DNA of 64,000 bases from Liolophura sinensis (Eukaryota; Mollusca; Polyplacophora; Chitonida; Chitonidae): positions 16,851,717 through 16,915,716 of the forward strand of contig NC_088305.1 of NCBI RefSeq assembly GCF_032854445.1, given 5' to 3'. Position numbers and translations under genes: made by a program. Shown in pieces: positions 12,059 to 22,150 of the stretch. The notes under the pieces are model-generated. The model saw only the letters and a program-made list of their open reading frames with translations, was not told where the DNA came from and did not search any database. How positions within the stretch are numbered: the first letter of the stretch is position 1; every line of letters begins with the position of its first letter.

Positions 12059-13231
12059 ATTTATTATTGACTGATCGGCCTGTTGACTGTGACTTCTCCC
12101 TCTTTCACTCAATCTCATGCTGTATGTTCTTTGTGAAAACACATTGTGTTCAAAATAAGCCTCTGCTTTTGTTTAGCCCACCTACCCCATTATCATACTA
12201 GTGATATTAAACTGTTATTCCTGTTCACATCCAGTCGAATGAATATGTAAGTGCTCTCTCTATTTTTTTCTGCGAATAAACAAACACGATAGTTGATACT
12301 TTACTAAAAGAAAAAAACTTACGTTTACTAAATATGAGCAATGGAATATGCTTGAGTTTGATTCCACTGCTTGCCTTGAGTACTGCTTCACGATATCCCA
12401 GCCACGTAATGGCAGCCAGTTTATATCCAGGGCAAGCAACACTGGATCACATCACTTGTTCAGTTAATGTTAATTGCCCGAGCTTGGTCAATACTAGATG
12501 ACTATACTTCCTGCAGTTTCAGTACTTACTGACGGTTTCACAGTCAGTATATCAATTATCTGAAACTGTATTGCACATCACCATTTCTTTCTTAGTCATT
12601 TTAATATCAGGTCTAAATTGTACTGTCCTTATGTTACGATTGCAAGTGTTAAGATTGGAAGTGTTGTAACCCAAGGACACCAAAGCTAAGTGACAAGTTA
12701 CTGACTGACTTTTGTCAGACATTATCTGCAAGAAAATGGCAGAATCCAGGTTTACACTCACATCCTCACAGCTGAAGCACTATGATCTTGACAAGAGAGC
12801 TTAAGGCTAAGATATTTTAGCTGTACATTTATACTTCAAAAATGCTAATAATATCTGTTATTACAATTATTGAAATACATATTTGTTTACACACAGAGGG
12901 CCAATATTTCAGGAGCTGTGTTGCTTCCTATCGGCATTCATTAGTACCTGGCAGGAAAAATAAATTTATTCCATAAGCCCATGGTAAATTAATACACCCT
13001 TTATTGCAAGTTAAATTAATATAATACGGAAGAGAAAGCCAAACTGAACAAACCTGAAGTGAAAGAGACTCACCAGACATACATGGCTGAATACAAGTAC
13101 ATTTTGATTGGCAAGTTGGAAAAGAAAAATATTACATGGAAGTAGTGACAGATATGCCAAATGCCTTTATCACAATCATCAAGGATCTGAGGGAGAAATG
13201 CAGTAAAAGTGGCACAATATTTTCATTCAAT

Positions 13232-15573
13232 TTATTCTTCTTGATTTCTTTCTTGCAATTTCATTTCATAATATTGAATTTGAAGTTTGAGTTTTTTGAT
13301 CTTAAGGTCCTGAATAATCTCGGCCTTGCTTGGGTTTGGAAGTACTTCATGCTGAACTACTGATGCGACAGGTGAAGGTACCTCCACTAGAGCCTGTAGG
13401 TGGGTGATGTCCACTGCCTGACTGGCACTAGGGCGAGCATCCAAAAAAATTGTGATGGACAAAGATGCTGGTGGAAAGTATGGCATGTCAGTTGTGCTGA
13501 AATATAGACATATACATTTTTCTATACAAAACATACATACTATATCAAGAATACAGTTATACAACTATAACTGACCAAACTTAAGTTGGTGGGACTTTTA
13601 AACAACAGATACAACTCAAGTTGAATAAAACGTAGTAATTATTTTGAGAAAACCAAAATTGGGTTTAGTAACTTTTTAAACTTGCTTAACACAACATATA
13701 TCTGAAGCACTGTGATAAATACCAAATTTACTCATTCATTTTAATCTATCATTGCACATTGTATTTTGAGAAAAATTACTTACTGAGATTCATTAAGTTG
13801 AATTAAGGTGGAATCTATGCCATCACCAACTCCCCCAAGACAAACATTGTTCTCCCCTAGAATGAACATCACCACCTCCGCGATAGCACTTAATGGCTTT
13901 AGTGATGGTCCTCCACCTGTAAAATAAAATAGTATATGTCCAAATAATAAGATCTTTCATTGTATTTGATCTCAAATCATTTTAGACTTACAGCTAATGA
14001 TGCAATCAATGATTTTGACAATAGGTTTTGTTATAAATAAAGAATATATTTCAAAGTAACAATTATGAACAACCAGTCAACTTGCAAAAAAAATTAAGAT
14101 GAAAAATCCTTTGAACTTTCAATTCAGTGAAAGTTGACATTGAGTTGTTTAGAAATAAAAAAATAATACAAACAGGCCAATGGGGCACAGATGGGCTCTG
14201 GGTCAAAGTTTGAAACATGAACACATGAGAAGATAAAAAGTGTGCAAGTGTTGGGGCAGGTTAAATGGTCTGTTTGCTAGGTGAATATGATGCATAAATC
14301 ACTGTTTATGTAACACACAGAAAGTGAGTTGTTTTGATTTATTTTATTTATTTGATTGGTGTTTTACGCTCACTTAAGAATATTTCACTTATACGACGGC
14401 GACCAGCATAATGGTGGGAAGAAACCGGGCAGAGCCCGGGAGAAACCCAAGACCATCCACAGGTTGCTGCGACCTTCCCACGTACGGCCGGAGAGGAAGC
14501 CAGCATGAGCTGGACTTGAGCTCACAGCGACCGCATTGGTGAGGGGCTCCAGGTCATAGCGCGCTAACCAACTGAGCCACGGCGGCCCCATGATTTGTTT
14601 TATGCCTTATTTAACAACGTCTTGATTATTAGATTAATCCTCACATATTCTAAAATTTCATTTATGACATGAATCGAAATATAGGTCTATTTGTATGAGT
14701 CTTTGTCTGTGGTAGTGCTCGGTATAAAAATGATATCTGGCTCATTGATAATTTTACATCTAGTCTCCACAGTTTGGAAGGCTACATGTATTAGAGAAGT
14801 ATCTACATTTGCATTTTAAATTAAATAAATCATTTTCCCTCGTACATAAATATTCTTAAGCTTAATAAATGAACTGCTTTCACTCACTTTACAAAAATCT
14901 AGTCAATAAAGGCCAAGTTCATCATCCTAATTTAATGTGTCGTTCACTTTGATCATTTGCAATATTATTTTTTCCAGTGCACTACACTTCATACACCCTC
15001 AACTTCAAGTAAGAACTATGGCTTTAATTATACTCTGTGCCATTTTGTTTTATCACAATGTTTAAATCCTAGTCAATGTTTAGCTGCATTTATGAGAGAT
15101 AATCGAGCCGACAACTCTCGAATTCCGGGCACAAACGGTTGAATTGGATTAGTTTTCAAAGGCAGTTTTGATTATTTAGAAAATAACTCCTGAAACTAAA
15201 GTTTAGCGCGATTTGGTCTAATCTTATAATTATAAAATACCGTTACACTATTCCAATTAAATATTTTGCATAAAATAATTTAAGTTTACATACCCGTCGC
15301 ACGTTGCGCTTTCTTGTAGGCCGAGATTTCCCATTTGGTTTGGGAGAAAATATTATGCCACTTTTTCTCCGTTTCTTCTTGTGACCGCTTGACGGCTGTG
15401 AAATAGAGATTCAACCTGTCCGTCACCAACTTCCATGTAGTTTTTTTCTTTTCTGAGGTCAATACTGGACCCAGCTTGTCCCTCAGTATGTCCTTGTATT
15501 GTGCCATGTAATTGGCGGAGCTCAAACACTCGTCGTTTGACCAGTTCGGCTTTCTTTTCCTTTTTTTCTCCAT
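13232..15573 (-). CDS. Myb/SANT-like protein of the Harbinger element, three exons, intact
   Basis: Conceptual splicing gives exons at 15573-15294, 13916-13784 and 13496-13232 (280, 133 and 265 bases). Junctions are GT/AG: donor GTATGT at 15293, acceptor TTTTACAG before 13916, donor GTAAGT at 13783, acceptor ATTTCAG before 13496. Phases match across both joins and give 225 residues with no stop. Residues 1-90 form the Myb/SANT-like domain: a basic start (MEKKRKRKPNWSNDE), two conserved tryptophans (TTWKLVTDRLN and EKKWHNI), and a helical basic end. Residues 93-138 are the linker (ATGGGPSLKPLS, then a VVMFILGE stretch) typical of NAIF1/Harbinger ORF proteins. The last 35 residues are a charged coiled coil (KIKKLKLQIQYYEMKLQERN). 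In the family this partner brings transposase to the element's ends and to the nucleus. An AATAAA overlaps the stop codon (13231-13236). The function is by family; the splice model is mine. Confidence 0.85.
14348..14590 (-). repeat. SINE-A inside intron 1 of the Myb-like gene
   Basis: The full element is in reverse complement: the tail is TTATTTGATTGGTGTTTTAC and the head ends GAGCCACGGCGGCCCC. A 13-bp direct repeat with one mismatch, TGATTTATTTTAT and TGATTTGTTTTAT, lies at 14335-14347 and 14591-14603. It reads in the same direction as the host gene and interrupts no exon. It therefore inserted after the Harbinger copy did, or moved along with it. Confidence 0.93.
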
Positions 15574-15810
15574 GTCAGATTGTGTTTACATCGAAATGTC
15601 GTCTGCTGCTCACGTGACATTATGATGTACCAAAATTATCTTTATTATTAGAGACCTCTCTCGTTGCTACGGGACACACGTTTGAGAAAAACTTATCTTT
15701 TAAGTATTTTCCTTCTCTAGGAATCGTGTTAAGAAATTTTATGAACGCATTGTTAAATATTTTCTTAGGTAAGAGTAACTTCTATACTTAAGTATAAATT
15801 CTTAGCTAAA

Positions 15811-15838
15811 TCTTAAGAATCTTTATGAATACGGGCCC
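15811..15838. repeat. Right terminal inverted repeat of the Harbinger element
   Basis: The sequence TCTTAAGAATCTTTATGAAT followed by ACGGGCCC forms the outer end beyond the Myb-like gene's promoter side. GGGCCCGTATTCATAAAG-like ends are common in animal Harbinger elements (recalled, not searched). Several subterminal TCTTA/TAAGA blocks lie at 15750-15815. Confidence 0.7.
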
Positions 15839-15839
15839 A

Positions 15840-16497
15840 GACGTCTAAGTTTTTTGGCTGATAACATGTGATCATCACATGGTTTGTCTGACAAAATGTT
15901 TCACAAAAGAGGCCATCAGGGTAAATGGACTAACAAATTTCGTATCATATCCTATGTAAGAAACGTTACAGGCCACTGACTGACTCTAGGTGGGATCTAC
16001 AAGGAGATTGCTTCATCAAGCAACATTCACGCTCTCTCATTAAACCACATTCACGTTTTCTTGTTGGGGTGCACTTGCTTCTTAAGACCAAAGGGTACAC
16101 GTGAACACTGAATTAGTCTCTTTAGTGCTGGTGAACATCCCTAAAACAGAGGTAAAGACGTGATTCAACACCTTCAGTATAGAATAAAAGGGGAAAACAA
16201 AATTCTTAACATCTGTTACACCGCCTTAAACATAAATACATTACCAGACCCAATGCATATATGCGTCCATAGAGTATTTGAAAGGAAGTTAAAAATGAGC
16301 AGGTGTTATTTTTCGGATGTGCCATAACCGAGATATCGCTGTTCAAAGTTAGCTAAAACACAGACATAGAGAAAATCGAAACCATCGCCACGTTATCAAG
16401 GGGCGAGTTATTCGTGTGATCCAAGAACACGGCTGTTTTGCCTTTCAGCCACAGGTGCATAGGATACCAATGACTCGACACCGTGATTCCAAATTCT
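15840..16497. other. No recognisable gene or repeat
   Basis: Non-coding spacer between the Harbinger end and a SINE-A copy. Nothing was recognised on either strand. Confidence 0.45.
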
Positions 16498-16510
16498 CTA
16501 ACATAGCAGA

Positions 16511-16687
16511 TTTATTTATTTATTTATTTGATTGGTGTTTTACACCACACTCAAAAATATTTCGCTTATACGATGGCGGCCAGCAATGTGGTGGGAGGAA
16601 ATCGGGCAGAGCCCGGGGAAACCCATGACCATCCGCAGGTTGTTGACAGACCTTCCCACGTAAGGCCGGCTGAGCCAATGAGGCCCC
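16511..16687 (-). repeat. SINE-A with internal deletion and target duplication
   Basis: Both termini are present: the TTTATTTATTTATTTGATTGG-type tail and a CTGAGCCAATGAGGCCCC head. The sequence jumps from CGTAAGGCCGG straight to the A-box region, losing about 75 bases including the B box. A 13-bp direct repeat with one mismatch (CTAACATAGCAGA and CTAACATGGCAGA) flanks it at 16498-16510 and 16688-16700, so the outer ends are original. Confidence 0.92.
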
Positions 16688-16700
16688 CTAACATGGCAGA

Positions 16701-17592
16701 TGACATGGCCTTGTAAGAATTCCATATTTAATGTTGATTTAGTGAGCTTCTGAGCATGTCAGGACATAAAGTCATTGTGGCGATTCCAGTCTGTTTCCAC
16801 CCCAAAAACAAGGCACAGTATTTGATGTCTGTTTAAAGACCCACTCCAGTGTCAAGATTTGCATGTCTTAAAACATGGCTAAATAATAAGGATCGAGACT
16901 GTAATTGTAAAAATTCTTGTATTGTATTAAAACCGCCGTTGTAAGTTTTGTAGGTTAATACAGTAACAGATACAAAAGTTTTCTGTCGTTTCCAGTAATG
17001 CCTGTTGTGACATCATGCACGAACAACTGGCCTCACCCATTGCTGATGTATACCCACAACTGACACTGCATTTTCAAAAGCGGTTTCCGTCATTCTAGCA
17101 TAACTGCCTTACTCAATGTCAAATCTCGTGATTCATCGTCACATAAGGAATATTATCACGTCACATCATGAAAACTGTTTATGAAAACTGAGGAAGGTTT
17201 TGTTTTTGACGAGTCTTCATTCATTGGGGTTAAATAATTTGAACTGTGGTGTTAGCTCTGCTCCATAGGATATTCTTCTAATCATTTTAATATTTCCACC
17301 TGGTTTCTCTCGGGGTGAAAGAAGCGCTTTAACTTTGTTCAATACCTGTTGCCATGCACTTACTTTGTACTGAAACGAAACTCTTGACGGTGTGCGATGG
17401 TAATCGATGGTTCGATAGGGTACCACTATTTTAATACAGCCAGGGGTTTGTACAGCTGTACCACCAGCCACCGGCAATCCGTCTCTTGATGTGGCCCAAT
17501 CAGTCATATGATGAGGACATAATAAGTAGACACTGAAATATTCTAAATATATTTCATTATATAATGAAGACATATCTGACGTAAATATCTAG
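16701..17592. other. No gene; possible unclassified dispersed sequence
   Basis: The block AAAGACCCACTCCAGTGTCAA near 16840 looks like sequence recurring in molluscan genomes, but I see no second copy here. A 118-codon open frame at 17217-17573 (-) has no recognisable domain and no splice or codon evidence to support a gene. Confidence 0.35.
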
Positions 17593-17636
17593 TAGGCAAA
17601 CTGTCACACTATCCGTGCTGCTCTGGTTTTACTCTC
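17593..17636 (+). repeat. DR1 dispersed repeat, core fragment
   Basis: The core AAACTGTCACACTATCCGTG then CTGCTCTGGTTTTACTC matches nine other copies in the window. Only the 3' half of the DR1 core is recognisable. Confidence 0.65.
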
Positions 17637-17893
17637 CTTTTGTTTTGTAAACCTGGATAAACTGGAATGCTGCCAGTTGACCAAGCATCCTCGACCCCTG
17701 ACACTTTGCATGGTTTTCAGGTTACTTTTCATTAAATCGCACGTGGTACTCAAGGACAGGCCGGCAGTCATATTTATATATTCAGAGCACTCTTGCCCGA
17801 AATAAATCAGCGCCTTTCTTCAAACACTTGTAACTCATAGACCTCTTGTCTTAAAACCACCAAAAGTACACGTAAAGCACTTCTCGTCGAGAG

Positions 17894-17994
<101 letters not shown>

Positions 17995-18185
17995 ATCTAT
18001 CCCAACGATTATAGATTATTCTCTTATTCCGGAAATCCCAATCCCGGAATCTCAGACGCGACTCGATTATTTATTGGGAACCAGGTTCTCCTAAAATCTC
18101 AGCTCACAATCGATTTTCCAATTACTTCTCGGACTCGAGCCGTCGGGATAGTTACATCTCGCGTGGGCTGTTGTTTGACGCTGAC

Positions 18186-18213
18186 CCGGAAGTGATTTCC
18201 TACACCGGAAGTA
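18186..18213 (+). promoter_or_regulatory. Pair of ETS-type sites
   Basis: CCGGAAGTG at 18186-18194 and CCGGAAGTA at 18205-18213 are strong matches to the ETS-family consensus, in the same orientation and 19 bases apart. Paired ETS sites close to a transcription start are common in animal promoters. Upstream sequence at 18050-18185 is relatively CpG-rich for this window. There is no other evidence of transcription. Confidence 0.35.
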
Positions 18214-18264
18214 CATGATCTTCTTGTTTTCTCACATGAAAGACACACGTGCTGGTTTGGACAT

Positions 18265-18500
18265 ATGTTAAATAAAGGTGAAATCGATGACGACTTTGAT
18301 CTTAGGTTCAATAAAGATCGTGTAAATCTGGCAGACGATTTCAGATGGAGCTTGTTCACGTCTAAAAAGCTTGGCGAAGCCAGTGGCCGGGAGCATTATC
18401 GTATTTATCCTTGTCATCAGCATTGGCGTCGCAAGCCTCGTTTGTCATTCAGAGTTTTTGGTCGACAAATATGGATTATTATAGAAAATCTATCCACAAA
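18265..18500 (+). pseudogene. Possible decayed first exon of a small membrane protein
   Basis: An ATG at 18265, about 50 bases after the ETS pair, opens an acidic stretch (GEIDDDFDLRFNKDRVNLAD). One frame further on, 18395-18445 encodes a 17-residue hydrophobic run (IIVFILVISIGVASLVC) flanked by basic residues upstream, which would be a membrane helix. A donor-like AAA|GTAAGA lies at 18501. The acidic and hydrophobic parts are in different frames, and the hydrophobic frame stops at TAG 18482. Read as a gene it is broken by at least one indel. It may be a pseudogene, an assembly error or chance. No family is recognised. Confidence 0.2.
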
Positions 18501-18957
18501 GTAAGAGAAATATTATTCAAAGCAAACTACAGTATTGTGCCTCAGGTGTTCAAAGTCATAAGACAATTCCTGAGTCAAAAGAATGTTCGGGGCACGTGCG
18601 TTTTGCTGTTCTTGCATGCTACATGTAATTGCATGGAGACTTCAGTTGTCCCAAACCTTTGACATTTGCCGGAGATGTCTCGTGGACAGTCGATGTTTTG
18701 GTGTGTATGAGAACACAACATGTATACTCCATCTTGTTAATACAACAGCAATGTAATCCACAAGCTAAGAAGCTTTTTTTTCAATTCAGTCAGATGTTTC
18801 ATTTCAACTCCATCTTAATAAAGACGTCACTAACGCAACAACTTCAGCATGGCAGGATCAGTTAGATTACAACATGAAGTAAATATACAGGGTGGCAGTA
18901 TCACCGTCTGTGTGCCAAAGAAACAATGGTCGTCTGTGGTTTCGTAAATTTTGCCTA

Positions 18958-18961
<4 letters not shown>

Positions 18962-19027
<66 letters not shown>
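18962..19027. repeat. (TA)n microsatellite
   Basis: A perfect TA run of about 66 bases. The poly-Tyr/Ile open frames on both strands across it are artefacts. Confidence 0.98.
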
Positions 19028-19028
<1 letters not shown>

Positions 19029-20624
19029 CGATTATTTTCGGTTACTCCGCTTAAAAGACCAGTTTTCACCGAAGGTGCCATCTAAACGCCAAAGTACGTG
19101 GAGTACGATGGAGAATTATACCGAAGGGATTGGAAGTATTTATTTATTTATGTTTTCAGCCCCTTTAACGAAAATGTCCTGGAAACCCAATAATACAATG
19201 TATGGCCGGGTACCAAAATGGTGCTACCCACAAAATAAAGAAACTAGAGCTTGTAACGGTTTTGATAGTATTGAGACTTAAAAGAGGATAACAGCGGCTT
19301 GACAATGATCACTCTGGACACGAAAATGGCAGCAATGACGTCAAGTGCGGGTAGTTGCTAAAACGCTGTGGACAAACCAATGAACGTCTCCTTGAAGTTG
19401 AGTTGTCGTCACCCTATCTTCATTATATATGTCGCCAAGTTATTGAGTTCTACATACTAGAGTCTGGTAACATAATGACATTGCCAAAGTTCGAATGCGT
19501 TGGCGAAAACACAAAATGTCATATGTCAAAAACCCGAAATAATGTTCCATTATAGCGTAACAACAACAACAGGAAAAATGTTCGCGCTATCCTCGGAATA
19601 AGTGCCGCATGGTCTTCGCGTTAGCTGTAAAATGTATACATGTACGATGCTGTGTTCCCGTGGACAAGCGATTACTCATCCCTTAACTCTTCCGAGACTG
19701 TGAATGGCATGAATAGGCTGGAGTGTTTCCACGGATTCCGGGCGATTCTTTAACGCACGAATAAATTCAGAGCGAATGGAATGTCACATTTTTAACGCAT
19801 CGGCATTGCAGGAGTGGATTGATGGTGTGCTAGAATCGTAAATGCCCACACAACCACATTGTGACCAATGCGTCGACAAACAGCATGAAGTAACGCAAAC
19901 GCTATCTCTTCCGTGGAAACACAGCCCAACGCCATCGAAGTTGATTTTATTATTACAGTTAACGCGTTTCTCTTGCATTATGGATTCCTTTACGACGTGT
20001 TAGAGGGCGTCTGACGTTCAAGTCATTCCCTTTCTCATTCCTACCCTAGTAAAGGAAATGGGCAAGTCATGATTATGTGATGACACTATGTAATAGGCCT
20101 TTTGATCAGTTATTGCGCTTATTGTCCACTTTACACGCAAACGTGACTGACGTAATATTTTAGGCAAGTCTTGGTGGCAATGTAAAGACTATATTGTGAA
20201 TTTTCCGCAGCTTAACTGAGAGCAATAATTGGTAGATGATTGAGAACACAAGGGTCGTTGATTGTGTTTGTTTCTTTGTTTTTAATTTTCATTTATTTAT
20301 TTTTGAACCAAAATAATATCGATAAAACCAGTTTGTATGCGTCTAACATTTTAACATTGCGGTCAGCCTTATAAGGGTGGAGAAAATTTGACACAGGTGA
20401 GTGACGGTAAAGTGACCATGGATTAAACCAGCTGTTGACCACTGGCAAGATATGATTTTAATGTCATCTGCTGATAGCAGACACACCAGTCTCGCATGAC
20501 ATTTCCATGAGTTTATTAAAACCTGACAATGTCTGGAAGGTAACCCAATTTCCGAACGCATGTAAAGTGGCCGCAGCTGTGCAGGAGTAGCCATTGGATC
20601 AACCGGACATGATGTATCGATGTG
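19028..20624. other. No recognisable gene or repeat
   Basis: Non-coding, with open frames of 66 codons or fewer beyond the TA run. A short ACAACAACAAC run sits at about 19560. Confidence 0.45.
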
Positions 20625-20720
20625 ACCGAATAGTGTAGTCAGTGACAAGAAGAGTCATCTGGGATTCGATTCCTACCATGGATGAGGCATTGGTAGGTTC
20701 TCCAGCTCTCTGTGGTCGTA
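20625..20720 (+). repeat. tRNA-like SINE relic
   Basis: A B-box-like GGATTCGATTCCTACC follows an A-box-like TAGTGTAGTCAGTGAC, and TAGGTTCTCCAGCTCTCTGTG comes after. The order suggests a SINE head, perhaps SINE-C, with the body decayed. Confidence 0.35.
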
Positions 20721-21527
20721 AGGGCATTTATTGACAAGAAGCGTTTATGCATAGCGCAGAGAATACTATCACAAGTTCCTCAATAGTTTACCAAAGGTTT
20801 GTTGTTCACTCTGGATACTCCCAGTTTTTTTGTCCCATTTAAGTCTACCATTAACAGCCGTCAGTGAATTAATCAAGTATATTTATAGTGAAATGAAGGT
20901 ATATGTAAGCAAGGGTTCACGTGTTTTTGTCCCTAAATTTTTTTTTCACAAGGAGGTGAGGTAAGTATTTTATAAGGTCTAGATTTAAATTCATTAAAAA
21001 AAAATGATTGATGTATTAGCATTTTGTGCAATTAAGTATTTCAGTTATGTACTTGGCTTGATGAACCAGCATTGGCAAAACTGGATTTGCATTATTTATA
21101 TCCTGAGCTAGAATGCACTGTTTAGGACAGAAATCGAGATCGCTCAGCACTATTAGTATGGGACATAAAGCCCATCTTAGAATATAAATAATGTTGTATC
21201 AAAAGGTTTACTATAGAAATTAAAACGCTTTATAGAAACAGTTTTCAGGTGTATGCCTAATGAAGATGACTTCATTTTATGTTGTCTCCTTGCTGCGAGA
21301 CTTGCGAGCATTCCTGTCATCCGCTGAACTCATTAAACTCATTAGAAAGTAAGACCATGTCCCTCTGTTCCCGTTGTAATTGTTTATATATATCCACAGG
21401 CCTGGTTGGTACGGTTAGCAAAATAGCCAACAATTGTTGTGTGAGCTGCCGCTGGAATTGAACTCGGACCAAAAGGAAATTGACAGTGTCTAGTAGCTAA
21501 TATTAATAACCAAAAAGCTGCTGCTGT
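20721..21527. other. No recognisable gene or repeat
   Basis: AT-rich spacer. A degraded tRNA-like stretch near 21410-21480 (GGTACGGTTAGC then GAATTGAACTCGGACC) is too weak to call. Confidence 0.4.
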
Positions 21528-21656
21528 ATTAATTTTTTATTTCATTTGAGTTTTACGGAATACTCAAGAATATTTAAACAGTTATATTTGTATACGATGA
21601 TGGCCAGCAGTACTGCGCCATGCGGTGAAACCGGGCAGATCCCGGGGAATCTATGA
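21528..21656 (-). repeat. SINE-A 3' fragment, minus strand
   Basis: Recognisable blocks are ACTCAAGAATATTTAAACAG, GATGATGGCCAGCAG and GAAACCGGGCAGATCCCGGG. The head is missing and the copy is more diverged than most. Confidence 0.75.
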
Positions 21657-22077
21657 ATCGAAATATACATTCGTATTCAGCCACCAACCATCATGGACGT
21701 TCCAGGTCAATAATCGCAAGATTCTGTCCACATTTACGTACAATAGAATTACACGTGTAAAACTTAAGAAACGTGGAGTGAAAGCGTGTGATCGAATGAT
21801 CTTCACTCACTAGTTTTTGCAGTAATAAGTTGTCTCGATTAAATGGAAGCCCGTAAGTCACTCTACTGCGCTAGCACGCTAACCACTCGACCAGTTATAT
21901 CCTTATGTGGTAATGGTGCAGAAAATAACGCCATCATCCAGCATTAAGAAGCACTGGGCATAATATGAAAGGCAACGAAAGCTAGAGCAACGACAGTGCG
22001 ATCATTGCGATAATTTGTAGGCCCTCTATATTCAAAACTCAGTTGCAGCCTGTGTCTATTATTCCACTTAATACAAC

Positions 22078-22150
22078 GCACGACGTACAAGCACAAATCA
22101 CGCACGACGTTCAAGCACAAATCATGCATGACGTTCAAGCACAAATCATG
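22078..22150. repeat. 24-bp tandem repeat, three copies
   Basis: The unit is GCACGACGTTCAAGCACAAA plus TCAT. Units start at 22078, 22102 and 22126 with one or two mismatches. The period is a multiple of three, so it keeps a minus-strand frame open without implying a gene. Confidence 0.92.

Larger units (their letters stand above)
11773..15838. mobile_element. PIF/Harbinger DNA transposon, left end missing
   Basis: The two hallmark genes of the PIF/Harbinger superfamily are present in convergent order: the last exon of a HARBI1-like transposase (+) and a complete Myb/SANT-like protein gene (-). The right terminus at 15811-15838 ends in ATACGGGCCC, a typical Harbinger-style terminal inverted repeat. 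I found no matching GGGCCCGTAT on the left, and the upstream transposase exons are not seen between 9 and 11.77 kb. The copy therefore looks truncated on the transposase side and unable to move by itself. The 3-bp target duplication cannot be tested without the left end. Confidence 0.85.

Noticed and set aside
17217-17573. 118-codon minus-strand open frame
   Set aside because: No recognisable domain, splice support or neighbouring exon. It is within what is expected by chance in 64 kb.
18830-19281. Open frames of 83 and 129 codons rich in Tyr and Ile
   Set aside because: They read through the TA microsatellite at 18962-19027. The same applies at 24.3-24.7 kb and 56.9-57.3 kb.
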